The notes beneath the pieces are model-generated. The model was not told the origin of the DNA. It saw nothing but the letters and a program-made list of their open reading frames with translations, and made no database searches. Positions 42,533-52,462 of a DNA stretch of 64,000 nt are shown in pieces. Each line of letters starts with the position of its first letter. Positions within the stretch are counted from its first letter, which is position 1. The stretch is from Lachnotalea sp. AF33-28 (GTDB lineage Bacteria; Bacillota; Clostridia; Lachnospirales; Lachnospiraceae), in NCBI RefSeq assembly GCF_003477885.1, contig NZ_QUEE01000002.1:248001-312000 (forward strand). The letters are read 5' to 3'. The position numbers and the translations under genes were made by a program.

Positions 42533-43528
42533 ATGCCGATTATAACAGGCAGAGAGAATGTAAAGAAAATATATGAAGAGGCAGCGAACAGAGGATGGGT
42601 GATTCCATGCTTCTGCACGGAAAACCTGACCACCACGGAGGCGGTGCTGTCGGCGGCCAGCGAATATGCCAGGGAGAACCGATTGGCACGGGTTCCCATC
42701 ACGCTGGCCATGACTGTGCGCTATGAGCACCGTCCCCAGGCGGTCAACTATACAAGGACGGGGAGATGGGACCTGGGACTGAAGCTGTTTCGGGCGGATG
42801 CCCAAATCGCGTCAGAGGCCTTTGACAATGTGGATCTGCTGCTTCACCTGGACCATGCGCAGTATGATTTGGATGCAGAGCTGCTGGATTCGGACCTCAC
42901 CGGTTATTCCTCCGTCATGTACGATGCCTCCGCCCTGCCTCTGGACCAGAATATCCAAAAGACGCGGGCATTTACGGAGAAGAAAGGCAGTGAGATTCTG
43001 ATCGAGGGAGCCTGCGATGAGATCGTGGATGCTTCCGGCGAGGAGCACTGTGAGATCACCGCGGCGGATAAATGCGAGCGTTATATGAGGGAGAGCGGCG
43101 TGGATATGGTGGTGGCCAATCTGGGCACGGAGCACAGGGCATCCGGTCAGAATCTGTGCTATCACGGGGAGGCCGCCGCCGCGATCCGTGACCGTATCGG
43201 TCACAGGATTGTGCTGCACGGTACCTCCTCCGTATCCAATGAAAAGATTGGCGGGCTTTATCAGGACGGAATCTGCAAGGTAAATATCTGGACTGCTCTG
43301 GAGCGCGATTCTTCACCGGCGCTGACAGAGTTCCTGGTCAGAAATGCCTCAAAGGCCGCAGGCCCGGATGCTGTAAAACGTCTGGCGGAAGAAGGCTATC
43401 TGACGGATAAGTGCCTCACGGGTGAGGTTTCTTCACTCGGTGTCTGCACGACAACTGCGCGGCAGGAAATTATATTTGGCGTGATGAAAGAGATGGTTAA
43501 AAACTATCTGAATTTATGGTATAAATAA
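42533..43528 (+). CDS. class II (zinc) aldolase family protein
   Basis: 331 residues. The class II ketose-bisphosphate aldolase pattern is diverged but keeps the metal-site residues: Asp-His in LLHLDHAQYD (about 103), His in NLGTEHRASG (about 202) and His in RIVLHGTSS (about 226). A ribosome site AGGAGG precedes the ATG. It is followed 15 bases later by a second, more typical class II aldolase. The two may be subunits of one enzyme or act on different phosphorylated sugars. It is fairly distant from FbaA, so glycolytic use is unlikely. Confidence 0.85.
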   Translation: MPIITGRENVKKIYEEAANRGWVIPCFCTENLTTTEAVLSAASEYARENRLARVPITLAMTVRYEHRPQAVNYTRTGRWDLGLKLFRADAQIASEAFDNVDLLLHLDHAQYDLDAELLDSDLTGYSSVMYDASALPLDQNIQKTRAFTEKKGSEILIEGACDEIVDASGEEHCEITAADKCERYMRESGVDMVVANLGTEHRASGQNLCYHGEAAAAIRDRIGHRIVLHGTSSVSNEKIGGLYQDGICKVNIWTALERDSSPALTEFLVRNASKAAGPDAVKRLAEEGYLTDKCLTGEVSSLGVCTTTARQEIIFGVMKEMVKNYLNLWYK

Positions 43529-43543
43529 AGGAGCGGTCAAACA

Positions 43544-44500
43544 ATGCTGGTAAATATGAATGAAGTACTTCTGCCCGCCAAGAGGGATCAGTATGCGGTC
43601 GGGTTGTTTAATGCCGTTAATCTGGAATTGGCCAGGGGCATCATAAATGCGGCGGAAACCATGCAGTCACCGGTGATCATGGGAACTGCGGAGGTGCTGC
43701 TTCCCTACGGACCTTTAGAGGAGGTTTCGTACTACCTGATTCCTATGGCCAAAAAGGCAAGAGTACCTGTCGTGATACATCTGGATCACGGATTAAATTA
43801 CGATACCTGTATCAGGGCCTTAAAGCTCGGCTTCAGTTCTGTTATGTACGACTGTTCCATAGATCCCTATGAGGAAAATATCCGTAAAGTGAAGGAGATG
43901 GCGGACATCGCCCATTCTTACGGAGCGACCATTGAGGGAGAACTGGGGCATGTAGGGGATAACGAGGGTTCTGCGGAAGGCAGTTCCTGCCTTACGGATC
44001 CTTCCCAATACTATACGGATCCGGAAAGGGCCAGAGACTATGTGAAAAGGACAGGCGTGGATGCGCTGGCCATTGCGGTGGGCAATGCCCACGGCGCGTA
44101 TAAACTGCCGCCTAAGCTGGACTTTAAACGGATCCGGACAATTGCCCGCACGGTGGATGTGCCGCTTGTGCTGCACGGCGGCTCCGGCCTGACAGATCAG
44201 GACTTTAAACAGGCTATCAGGGAAGGCATCAGCAAAGTAAATATCTTTACGGATATCAATGTCGCCGCAGTAAAGGCGGAATTGGAAAAATTCACGGATA
44301 TGAACAAAGGCATCATTGATCTGATTCCTGCGGCGGTGGAAGCGGTAAAACAGGAGAGCATAAAAAAGATACAGCTTTTCGGCAGTGACGGCAGAGCCGG
44401 AAGGGAACCGGCATTCGGCTCTCTAAGCGCTTCGGATCTGGAGAAGCTTACACAGCTCGTGGCCGCCGAGGTGGCAAAATATCTGAAGGGAAATAGCTGA
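43544..44500 (+). CDS. class II fructose-bisphosphate/tagatose-bisphosphate-type aldolase
   Basis: 318 residues, normal for the GatY/KbaY/FbaA group. Zinc and catalytic elements: VVIHLDHGLNYD (about 80-91), GELGHVGDNEG (about 133), IAVGNAHGAYKLPPKLDF (His near 183) and LVLHGGSGLTD (His near 211), then the phosphate-binding region SKVNIFTDIN. It cleaves a ketose (bis)phosphate to dihydroxyacetone phosphate and an aldehyde. GGAG precedes the ATG. Fourth in order of the catabolic operon. Confidence 0.92.
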   Translation: MLVNMNEVLLPAKRDQYAVGLFNAVNLELARGIINAAETMQSPVIMGTAEVLLPYGPLEEVSYYLIPMAKKARVPVVIHLDHGLNYDTCIRALKLGFSSVMYDCSIDPYEENIRKVKEMADIAHSYGATIEGELGHVGDNEGSAEGSSCLTDPSQYYTDPERARDYVKRTGVDALAIAVGNAHGAYKLPPKLDFKRIRTIARTVDVPLVLHGGSGLTDQDFKQAIREGISKVNIFTDINVAAVKAELEKFTDMNKGIIDLIPAAVEAVKQESIKKIQLFGSDGRAGREPAFGSLSASDLEKLTQLVAAEVAKYLKGNS

Positions 44501-44574
44501 GGAAAGTTTATCAGGCAGGATTAGCGGTATACACGAAATCTGGAAGAATAAAGGTGCGCTAAGAGGAGGTAAAA

Positions 44575-45546
44575 ATGAATCCATATATCGGACACAGCTC
44601 ACAGATAGGCGGCGTGGAAGAGCACCGGCTGGTGGGGGGCAAAGGCGACGGCATGCGGATCTATGAAGTGAATAACACAAAAGGGCTGGAGATGGTCATC
44701 TGTCCGGACCGAAACGGGGATATAGCCAGACTGCGCTACCGGGGGATCAATTTAAGCTATTTCTCACCCTGCGGTTATGTGGCGCCGGCTTACTATGAAA
44801 GCAGGGGGAACAGCTGGCTGAAATCCTTTACAGCGGGATTTTTGACCACCTGCGGGCTGCAGGCGGTGGGAACTCCTTGTGTGGACGGCGGGGAGGAACT
44901 GCCGCTGCACGGTTCCATCGCCAACCTGCCCTGTGAACACAGCTACTGGGAGGAGGACGATTCCAGGATACTCATCCATACCCTGACAAAGGATGAAGTG
45001 ATTTTCGGCAGGAAACTTGTGTTAAGCCGCACAGTTGAGATTTCAAAGATGAGCGGCGAATTCGCGGTGCATGATGAAATACATAATACCGGAGACAGAA
45101 GGGAACCTATAGAGATTCTCTATCATATGAACATGGGATATCCGCTTCTGGATGAAGACAGCATCGTTAAGATTCCCGCAAAAGAAGTGATCCCCCGGGA
45201 TGATCACGCGGCACAGGATCTAAAGAACTGGATGCGGATGGAGACACCCGCAGCGGGCTATCAGGAACGGTGTTATTATCACAGGTTTGACCGGAGGGAG
45301 GGCAGGGCTTCCATCTTTCAGCCAAAGCTGGGGATTGGACTGGAAATACGGTTTGACAGCGAAAAACTGGACGGCTTTGTGGAATGGAAGATGATGGGAA
45401 TCCGGGATTATGTGCTGGGGTTAGAATGCGGGAACTGCTATCCGGACGGCAGGGATGTGATGCGCAGGACCGGCATGCTGAAATTTCTCGAGCCGGACGA
45501 GAAGATACAATATGATGTACAGGTACTTTTATCTGAAAAACAGTAA
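44575..45546 (+). CDS. aldose 1-epimerase-like protein (DUF4432 type)
   Basis: 323 residues with a galactose-mutarotase-like beta-sandwich. Characteristic segments are GLEMVICPDRNGDIARLRYRG near 38-58, TAGFLTTCGLQAVGTP, LPLHGSIANLPCE and ILYHMNMGYPLLDE. The His residues expected in the mutarotase active site are present in the last two. It probably interconverts sugar anomers or epimers for the catabolic operon, of which it is the last gene. AGGAGG precedes the ATG. Confidence 0.87.
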   Translation: MNPYIGHSSQIGGVEEHRLVGGKGDGMRIYEVNNTKGLEMVICPDRNGDIARLRYRGINLSYFSPCGYVAPAYYESRGNSWLKSFTAGFLTTCGLQAVGTPCVDGGEELPLHGSIANLPCEHSYWEEDDSRILIHTLTKDEVIFGRKLVLSRTVEISKMSGEFAVHDEIHNTGDRREPIEILYHMNMGYPLLDEDSIVKIPAKEVIPRDDHAAQDLKNWMRMETPAAGYQERCYYHRFDRREGRASIFQPKLGIGLEIRFDSEKLDGFVEWKMMGIRDYVLGLECGNCYPDGRDVMRRTGMLKFLEPDEKIQYDVQVLLSEKQ

Positions 45547-45784
45547 GCGCTTCAAACCCGCATGAATGCGGACTTGTGAGGGCTGCAGCTTTTTCCATGT
45601 GGTGAATGGGAAAATATACTTACTGGAAATGTCGTATTTTACAAAAAAGTCGCCCATTTTTTTGCGCTTGCCATTGTATATTTCGCTCATATTTTGTAGT
45701 GAGATGGAGCATCTTCAGGAACAGGAATATACGGACCACACCCCATAACAACTGAATTTTAAGAAGTTATCTATACTGTGAAAG

Positions 45785-45826
45785 ACAGAAGCATTTGCAA
45801 GGTTTGCAGATGCTTCTGTTTTTTAG
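45785..45826 (+). terminator. rho-independent terminator
   Basis: A 15-bp stem (ACAGAAGCATTTGCA with TGCAGATGCTTCTGT, one mismatch) followed by TTTTTTAGTTTT. It ends the catabolic operon. Confidence 0.85.
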
Positions 45827-45899
45827 TTTTGTACCCGGCGGGCACATGCCCTTTCCGATCCAGTTTAAAAATATGCACATAAAGTGTAGTTATTTGAAC

Positions 45900-45928
45900 T
45901 GGAACACAGTGAATATGCACAGTATAAT
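45900..45928 (+). promoter_or_regulatory. possible promoter of the ABC-importer operon
   Basis: A perfect -10, TATAAT (45923-45928), with only a poor -35 (TGGAAC, 45900-45905) at 17 bases. It may need an activator such as the operon's own YesN-type regulator. Confidence 0.45.
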
Positions 45929-45980
45929 TTCATTATAAAAACAGCGGACCTCAATCTGCAAAAGAAGGGAGAATACATCT

Positions 45981-47306
45981 ATGAGAAGAAAAGGCTTACA
46001 CGTTATTTTATGTCTGGTTCTGACTGCAATGCTGGCTGTTCCCGGCTGCAGTTCAAAGCCTTCCGGCGTAACCGATACGGGCGGACCGGCGGGAACAAAA
46101 GAAGAGAACGCAGCCACTGGACAGGGGGAGATCAAACTGGAGTTTCTGTCCTGCGAAACGGATGAACAGCTGGCCGTGCTGAAGGAAATTATAAACACCT
46201 ATAATGAAACCAATACGGATAACATTACGGTGGAGCTTACGGCGCCTTCCGATTATGAGAATCTCATGAAGACGAAGATGGCGGCCAATAATCTGCCGGA
46301 TATTTTCGGCACCCATGGATGGGCTGTGAGAAGATATGATGAATATCTGTATGATTTAAGCAATGAGAGCTGGGCCTCCGAAATCGATCCGGCCATAGAA
46401 TCCATAATAAGGGATTCCGATGGAAAGCTATGCGCGCTGCCGATTGCACAGGCCAATGAAGGCATCCAGTTCAATCTGGACGTGATTGAAAAATATGATA
46501 TTGATATCCATGATCTGGAAACGATGGAGAAGTTTGAAGCTGCGCTGGAGAAAATTAAGACCGAAAGCGGCGGGGAAGTGGTGCCGGTCTACATGGCGGG
46601 TTCGGATGCCAGCATTATCGGCTTTTTCATGAATTCCCTGGCCGCGACGAATATCGGGGGAAGCCCTGTATCGGGTGCGGATGCGCTGACAACCGGAGAA
46701 GAGTTCGACTGGAGCCAGATTACAGCCGTGCTTACAGAGCTGAAGAAGATGGCGGATAACGGCTATCTTAACGATGATTACCTGACCGCCCAGGTGCCGG
46801 ATATGATCCAGGCGATTGTGGAAGGCAGATGCGCGTTCATCTATCTCGGCAATGCTGTGATGACGGCGGCTTCCGCCACGGCTCCCGATCTGCGCTGGGG
46901 CTTTATGCCTTATCCGACCATGCCGGAATTAGGCTGCACGGAACCGGCTCTGGTAAACGGAGAAAAAATCACATATGGAATATGGAAAGACAGCGAGAAT
47001 GTGGATGCGGCGCGGAAAGTCCTCGAATACCTGGCGCAGGAAGAAAATGTAAAAGCACTGTGTGCGGCAGTTTTTGCACCCTCGGGTTTCCTGAATATCG
47101 AGGCGGATCTGGGCAGTCTGAATGAGTATTATAACATGTGGAAGGATGTCAAGAATGTGGGACAGTTTGACCGGACCTATATGCCTAACGGTGTTTACGA
47201 TACCTGGGCGGACGCTACCTCGAAGGTACTGATGGGCAGCTACACGCCCGATGAGGCCACGGACCTGATTAAGGCGGAATATGACAGACTGTTTAAGGCA
47301 GAGTAA
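45981..47306 (+). CDS. extracellular solute-binding lipoprotein, carbohydrate type
   Basis: 441 residues. A lipoprotein signal ends at VPGC (Cys about 23), followed by a Gly/Thr/Glu-rich linker. The type 1 solute-binding fold follows: IKLEFLSCETDEQLAVLKEII near 52-72, LPDIFGTHGWAVRRYDEYL near 110-128, and a C-terminal segment EKITYGIWKDSENVDAARKVLEYL. First gene of an operon with two permeases, a two-component system and two M24-like proteins. The ligand is unknown. Confidence 0.93.
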   Translation: MRRKGLHVILCLVLTAMLAVPGCSSKPSGVTDTGGPAGTKEENAATGQGEIKLEFLSCETDEQLAVLKEIINTYNETNTDNITVELTAPSDYENLMKTKMAANNLPDIFGTHGWAVRRYDEYLYDLSNESWASEIDPAIESIIRDSDGKLCALPIAQANEGIQFNLDVIEKYDIDIHDLETMEKFEAALEKIKTESGGEVVPVYMAGSDASIIGFFMNSLAATNIGGSPVSGADALTTGEEFDWSQITAVLTELKKMADNGYLNDDYLTAQVPDMIQAIVEGRCAFIYLGNAVMTAASATAPDLRWGFMPYPTMPELGCTEPALVNGEKITYGIWKDSENVDAARKVLEYLAQEENVKALCAAVFAPSGFLNIEADLGSLNEYYNMWKDVKNVGQFDRTYMPNGVYDTWADATSKVLMGSYTPDEATDLIKAEYDRLFKAE

Positions 47307-47351
47307 CAGCAAAATATTTTGATAATCACAATTAAAGGCGGCGGTGGCAAT

Positions 47352-48239
47352 ATGGCTGATAAGAAACGCGGGCTCTTTAAGCGTTATGCGGTAAATCTGA
47401 TGTATTTACCCGCGCTTGCTCTGGTTCTGTTTTTCATCGTATACCCTTTTATGAGGGGAATATGGATTTCTTTTACGGATTGGAACGGCTATTCCCAGAG
47501 CAAAACATTTGTAGGACTATACAACTACAGGCGCATTTTTGAAGAGCCGGATATTAAGAATACGATAATCAATACATGCATTTACGGTTTTGGCAGCACC
47601 CTGTTCCAGAACCTGTTTGGCCTGATGCTGGCGCTGCTGCTGGACAAAAAGATCCGGGGAAGCAACGCAGTGCGGACCATCATCTATCTGCCCACGATGA
47701 TCAGCGGTCTGATCATGGGCTACATCTGGTATTTTATGTTAAAGAAAAACGGAGGGGCGCTGCCGGAGCTGTTTGCCCTGTTCGGAGCGAATTTTGGAGA
47801 CCTGCTGGCCCAGGGAAAGATTACGGTATGGATTATCGTTGCGGTAAATGTATTTCAGGCCACCGGCACCTCCATGATTTTCTACCAGGCCGGCCTGCAG
47901 AACATATCTTCCTCCTATTATGAGGCGGCTGAGCTGGACGGGGCCACGGGTACTAAGAAATTTTTTCATATTACGCTGCCGCTTTTAATTCCTTCCATTG
48001 AGTTTAATGTGGTGTTGAATCTGATTGGCGGTTTCAAGCTGTTCGATATGATCAAATCGCTGACCAACGGAGGCCCTGCCAGCACGACGGAATCTCTGTC
48101 CACGCTGATGTACCGCATGTATTTCGGCAAGGAACAGGCGGGCCTCGCCGCGGCTCTTGGCAATGTGATGTTCCTGCTGATCGTTCTGGTCAGCATGACG
48201 GCGCTGACGATTTTGCGTAAAAAGGAGGTGGAGGCCTGA
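47352..48239 (+). CDS. sugar ABC transporter permease (MalF/UgpA type)
   Basis: 295 residues with six membrane helices. The EAA loop YEAAELDGATGTKKFFHITLP is near 200-220. The ATG at 47352 has GGCGGTGG upstream; the longer frame from 47319 gives an unlikely N-terminus. Its stop overlaps the next start (TGATG), so the two permeases are translationally coupled. No dedicated ATPase is in the operon. Confidence 0.93.
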   Translation: MADKKRGLFKRYAVNLMYLPALALVLFFIVYPFMRGIWISFTDWNGYSQSKTFVGLYNYRRIFEEPDIKNTIINTCIYGFGSTLFQNLFGLMLALLLDKKIRGSNAVRTIIYLPTMISGLIMGYIWYFMLKKNGGALPELFALFGANFGDLLAQGKITVWIIVAVNVFQATGTSMIFYQAGLQNISSSYYEAAELDGATGTKKFFHITLPLLIPSIEFNVVLNLIGGFKLFDMIKSLTNGGPASTTESLSTLMYRMYFGKEQAGLAAALGNVMFLLIVLVSMTALTILRKKEVEA

Positions 48240-49051
48240 TGAAAAAGAAACATGCGGCTGCCAGGATACTGATCGCACTGGCAGCGCTGGTATACCTGGT
48301 GCCGTTCTACATGGTGGTGGTCATGTCCTTAAAGCGCAGCGATGATTTTTCATCCAAATGGTTCCTGCCGGACTATTTTACACTGGAAAATTTTGTGAAT
48401 GCCTGGCAGTCGGCCAATATACCCAGGGGCATATGCAATAACCTGATCATAACCGCCGGATCCGTCGCACTTGTTATCGTGCTGGGAGCCATGGCATCCT
48501 ACCCGCTGGCCAGATATAAGAGCAGGCTGAACAATTTTATTTATACCTTCATTGTATCGCTGATTATCGTGCCGTCCCTGTCCATATCCGTGTCGCTATA
48601 CAGGATCATGATTGATATAAAAGCCATCGATACCTATTGGGGAATGATACTGATTACGGCAACCTTCAGCCTGCCGATCGTTATTTTCCTCTATACCGGC
48701 TTTATATCCACCATACCGAAGGAACTGGACGATGCGGCCCGGATAGACGGCTGCTCACATGCCGGTGTATTTTTCCGGGTGATTTTCCCGCTGCTGCGCA
48801 CCACCACAATCACAGTGGTGATCTTTACCGGATCGTCAGCCTGGAATGATTACGGCAACGCGCTGTTTTATCTGCAGTCGCCGAAGAAACAGACCATGAC
48901 GCTGGCGCTGTCCACATTTTTCAGCGAATATCACCTGGAGCTGGGATGGATGGCTGCCGGCTGCATCATTAACGTGCTCCCGCTGCTGATTGTGTTCTTC
49001 TGTTTCCAGAAATATTTCATAAAAGGATTGACGGAAGGGGCTGTGAAGTAA
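48239..49051 (+). CDS. carbohydrate ABC transporter permease (MalG/UgpE type)
   Basis: 270 residues with six predicted helices. The N-terminus is basic (MKKKHAA). The EAA-type loop LDDAARIDGCSHAGVFFRVIFPL is near 160-182. It forms the channel with the preceding MalF-type protein and presumably uses a shared ATPase encoded elsewhere. The start is coupled to the upstream stop by a one-base overlap, and GGAGGTGGAGG precedes it. Confidence 0.93.
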   Translation: MKKKHAAARILIALAALVYLVPFYMVVVMSLKRSDDFSSKWFLPDYFTLENFVNAWQSANIPRGICNNLIITAGSVALVIVLGAMASYPLARYKSRLNNFIYTFIVSLIIVPSLSISVSLYRIMIDIKAIDTYWGMILITATFSLPIVIFLYTGFISTIPKELDDAARIDGCSHAGVFFRVIFPLLRTTTITVVIFTGSSAWNDYGNALFYLQSPKKQTMTLALSTFFSEYHLELGWMAAGCIINVLPLLIVFFCFQKYFIKGLTEGAVK

Positions 49052-49161
49052 AATGTGTGCCTGCCCTGATGCATATCAGTGCCTGTCTGTGATATAATTG
49101 TCGGACATTATATCTGAGAGATTTTTTGTCTGCCATGCGGACTGGATAGGGGGACAGGTGA

Positions 49162-50931
49162 ATGAAGAAAAAGAGGAATACGCTGCAGATAAGGCTGCTG
49201 AGAATCTTTTTTGCGGCGGTTTTTGTGCAGATGCTGATCATGGTGCTGATTATGCCGCATTATATCAGCGGTGTGGTGGAGGATAATTCCACACAGATGA
49301 CGGCGGGGACTGTTTCGGCGCTGTGTTCCAATTTGGAGATCTACATGAACGATTTAGAGAAAATCACAATCATCCCATATATGAGCGATGAAATGCTGGG
49401 AGCGCTGAAACAGAAGAAGGAATATGCGGGAAAGAGTATGTCCGGGGAGGAAACCTATCGGATCAATGCGATCCTGAAAAAGGAACTTCCCCATTATTTT
49501 CAGATGATGCATCGGGATGTGACGGAGCTGTTGCTGCTGCCTCTGGACGGTTCGGTCTATTTATTTTCCACCTTCAGCAATCAGTATTACAGCAAGGATT
49601 ATGATTATGCGGGACAGGGCTGGTATCAGGATGCAGTGAATGCCGCAGGAGGTTCCGTGTTTGTCGGCAACCATGCCCAGGAGTATGTCACGCTCCCGAA
49701 TGAGAGCGGTGTATTCTCCGTTGCAAGGCTGATACGGGATCCGCAGGACCATGAGCCCTTAGCAATTATCATGGCGGATATGAGCACAGCCATGTTAAAG
49801 GATATCATAGACAGCGCCGATTTAAATGCAAGCTCCTATGCGGCCGTACTGGATCAGAACTGGAAGCCGGTTTATACGAACCGGGACATCAGCGAGGACA
49901 TGCTGGCCCAGGCGGCAGACGGCGCAAGGCTGGTGTCGGACGGGCATTCCAGGTATGAGGCGGTGGTTCGGGAGGAGAAGCTGTCCGGATGGAAGATAGC
50001 GGTATTTCTGTCCTGCGGGGAGATGCGCCGCAAATCGGAGTTCGTATACATACTGGCCGGAGTCATTGCCGTGATCGCGGGTTGTGTGGGTTTTCTGCTC
50101 TTTTATACTTTTTCCAGATCCGTAACCAATCCGCTGAAGAAGCTGGTGGAAACCATGAAAACCATTCAGATCGGAGAGGAGTGCAGTGTGCAGGAGCCCG
50201 ATACGCGTGCGCCGGAGGAGATTGTTAAGCTGGATGAATCCTTTCATGAGATGATGGCGAGGATGGATGAACTGGTGGAACGGGAATACCGTGCGATTGT
50301 CGCGCAGAAGGATATGGAGTATACGGCGCTGCAGTCTCAGATCCAGCCGCATTTTATCTATAATACGCTGAATATTTTTATCGGGCTGAACCGGATGGGG
50401 GAAAAGGAACTGCTGGAGCAGTCTGTTATGTCTCTGGCAGAGATACTGCGCTATGTGCTTGGCAAGGACAGGAGAACGACCCTTGGGCGCGAGCTGGATA
50501 TCATACAGCAGTACTGCCGGCTGCAGAAGCTGCGTTTTGGAGAACGGCTGGAATTTGAAATCAACTGGGACAGCCGGTATGGAAAGTGCCTGATTCCAAA
50601 GCTTCTGATTCAGCCCATTGTGGAAAACTCTATCATTCACGGTATAGAAAATAAGCTGGAGGGCGGAAGGCTTACGGTGGATGTATCGGAACTGGCGGAA
50701 GGCGAAAAGACCTTTTTAGAGATCCGGATAGAAGATACGGGCACGGGCTTTGATCTTGAAACCCTTGGGGAAAATCGGGGAATCGGAATTCAGAACGTGA
50801 AATACCGGCTGGCTTATATCTATCCGAATGCGCTGTTTCGGATCGACAGCGGCAGATACAGGGGAACTTCGGTGATCATGCGGATATCTAAGGAGGAGCT
50901 GCACTATGATGAGAATTGCGGTGGCAGATGA
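49162..50931 (+). CDS. YesM-type sensor histidine kinase
   Basis: 589 residues. Transmembrane helix at about 13-35, Cache-like extracytoplasmic sensor (about 36-290), second helix (about 295-317), HAMP (about 318-370). The His_kinase domain has its phospho-acceptor His in QIQPHFIYNTLN (about 397). The ATPase domain has VENSIIHGIEN (about 488) and DTGTGF and NRGIGIQN motifs. These kinases typically sense the presence of a carbohydrate, often through the neighbouring binding protein. The 3' end overlaps the response regulator gene by 26 bases. Confidence 0.93.
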   Translation: MKKKRNTLQIRLLRIFFAAVFVQMLIMVLIMPHYISGVVEDNSTQMTAGTVSALCSNLEIYMNDLEKITIIPYMSDEMLGALKQKKEYAGKSMSGEETYRINAILKKELPHYFQMMHRDVTELLLLPLDGSVYLFSTFSNQYYSKDYDYAGQGWYQDAVNAAGGSVFVGNHAQEYVTLPNESGVFSVARLIRDPQDHEPLAIIMADMSTAMLKDIIDSADLNASSYAAVLDQNWKPVYTNRDISEDMLAQAADGARLVSDGHSRYEAVVREEKLSGWKIAVFLSCGEMRRKSEFVYILAGVIAVIAGCVGFLLFYTFSRSVTNPLKKLVETMKTIQIGEECSVQEPDTRAPEEIVKLDESFHEMMARMDELVEREYRAIVAQKDMEYTALQSQIQPHFIYNTLNIFIGLNRMGEKELLEQSVMSLAEILRYVLGKDRRTTLGRELDIIQQYCRLQKLRFGERLEFEINWDSRYGKCLIPKLLIQPIVENSIIHGIENKLEGGRLTVDVSELAEGEKTFLEIRIEDTGTGFDLETLGENRGIGIQNVKYRLAYIYPNALFRIDSGRYRGTSVIMRISKEELHYDENCGGR

Positions 50932-52462
50932 TGAATATTGGGCAAGGGTGACGCTGATCAGCATGCTGAAAGAACTGGATCTGCCGCTGGAGATAGTGGG
51001 GGAGGCGGGAAACGGGCAGGAAATGGCCAGAATGACGGAAGCTGCCAGGCCGGACCTGGTCTTTGTGGACATCAAGATGCCCGGTTTAAACGGGCTGGAC
51101 GGGATACGTCTGGCGAGACAGTCCTGTCCGGATACGGTCTGGATTGTAGTCAGCGGTTTTTCAGAATTCGCTTATGCCAGGGAAGCGATCGGCTTAGGCG
51201 TGCTGGACTACCTGCTAAAACCTGTGAATCCGCAGATACTGCGGGAGAAGGTGATGATGGCGGAGGAAGCGGTGAAGGAACGGATACAGAAAAACTGTCT
51301 GAAGTTCCGCAATGCGCTTCTGGAACTGATCGACAAAGCGGAACATGACAGAGGCGTGGATGAGGTGACAGAAGAAGACGGCTGGGAATATATGGCCGTG
51401 GCATTTCAATACGACGGCGCGCAGAATGCCGCCGAGCAGCTCGGATATCACAGTATGCTTCTTGAGAGGATGAAACACTGTCTGGATGGGATTCATATGG
51501 GCGGTATCAGCAGCACAATGTTTATTTCACCGAAGGGAGGGCTGGTGGCCGCGGTTAAGCTTTCGAAACGGATCGGAAACCAGCGGGAACTGATCCGCGA
51601 AGGGCTGTATCAGGCCACCGAACGGGGCATCCGCAGGATATCCGATGAAAAGCTGGTGATCAGCGCGGTGGGGCTGTCGGGCAAACAGTCGCAGAAGGAA
51701 CTGGTCGGCAGCCTGAAGAATCTGGAAAACCTGTTTTACTGCCGTCTGCTTGCTGGAATAGGAAGATTTTATACAGAAGAGACCCTGGAAAAACGGTGCA
51801 GCGGTTTGAGCGAGGCAGAGGCGTCCGTGTGCCGGCGTGCCGAAAGCCTTATGGCCGGATTCAAATCCGGCGATTATCAGAATTTCATGCAGGATTTAAA
51901 GGAACTTCGCACACTTATAAACAGTACATCCCTGAATGCGGAAAAGGACGGCGTCCTGCAGAAATACCTAAGTCTTATGGGGGCAGGAGAGGATAGTACA
52001 GAGAATATGCTTAAGCGGCTGGAACAGCAGGCTTTTGACATGCTGGCATCCAATAAGCGGAAGGAGTGCAGCGGGCGCGGTGAGCTGATCAATGCGGCGA
52101 AGGCGTACATACAGGCACACTATACAGAAGATATCGGCGCTGCACAGGTAGCGGAGCTTCTGAATGTTACTCCGAATTATTTGAGCTCGTTGTTTCACCG
52201 GCAGGAACATACCACCCTGATGAAATATCTGACCGGACTGCGCATGGAGAGGGCGGCTTTTCTGCTGCGCACCAGGGGCGGCAGGCTCAAAGAGATCGCT
52301 GCCGGATCCGGTTATGGGGACAGCCGCTATTTTATCAGAGTGTTTAAAGAATTTTACGGCATGACGCCTACGGAATACATGAAAAGCGTAACCGGACAGG
52401 ATACATGCTGTGCTGAGACAGACAGTCTGGAAGAGGAGGAAAAAAATGATATTGAAGGGTAA
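50906..52462 (+). CDS. YesN-type response regulator (receiver + AraC HTH)
   Basis: 518 residues. Receiver domain 1-120: acidic pair in VADDEYW, phospho-Asp in LVFVDIKMPG (about 54) and Lys in LLKPVN. A long middle region (about 130-390) has no assigned domain. The AraC-type DNA-binding domain is at about 395-500 (ISAAQVAELL-like helix GAAQVAELLNVTPNYLSSLF, then IAAGSGYGDSRYFIRVFKE). It likely activates the flanking importer operon. GGAGGAG precedes the ATG at 50906. The stop overlaps the next gene by 17 bases. Confidence 0.93.
   Translation: MMRIAVADDEYWARVTLISMLKELDLPLEIVGEAGNGQEMARMTEAARPDLVFVDIKMPGLNGLDGIRLARQSCPDTVWIVVSGFSEFAYAREAIGLGVLDYLLKPVNPQILREKVMMAEEAVKERIQKNCLKFRNALLELIDKAEHDRGVDEVTEEDGWEYMAVAFQYDGAQNAAEQLGYHSMLLERMKHCLDGIHMGGISSTMFISPKGGLVAAVKLSKRIGNQRELIREGLYQATERGIRRISDEKLVISAVGLSGKQSQKELVGSLKNLENLFYCRLLAGIGRFYTEETLEKRCSGLSEAEASVCRRAESLMAGFKSGDYQNFMQDLKELRTLINSTSLNAEKDGVLQKYLSLMGAGEDSTENMLKRLEQQAFDMLASNKRKECSGRGELINAAKAYIQAHYTEDIGAAQVAELLNVTPNYLSSLFHRQEHTTLMKYLTGLRMERAAFLLRTRGGRLKEIAAGSGYGDSRYFIRVFKEFYGMTPTEYMKSVTGQDTCCAETDSLEEEEKNDIEG

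Larger units (their letters stand above)
45547..45980. other. intergenic region between the catabolic and ABC-importer operons
   Basis: 434 bases. It contains a small CCGCATGAATGCGG hairpin just after the epimerase gene, the strong terminator at 45785-45826 and the weak promoter at 45900-45928. I see no gene in it. Confidence 0.6.
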
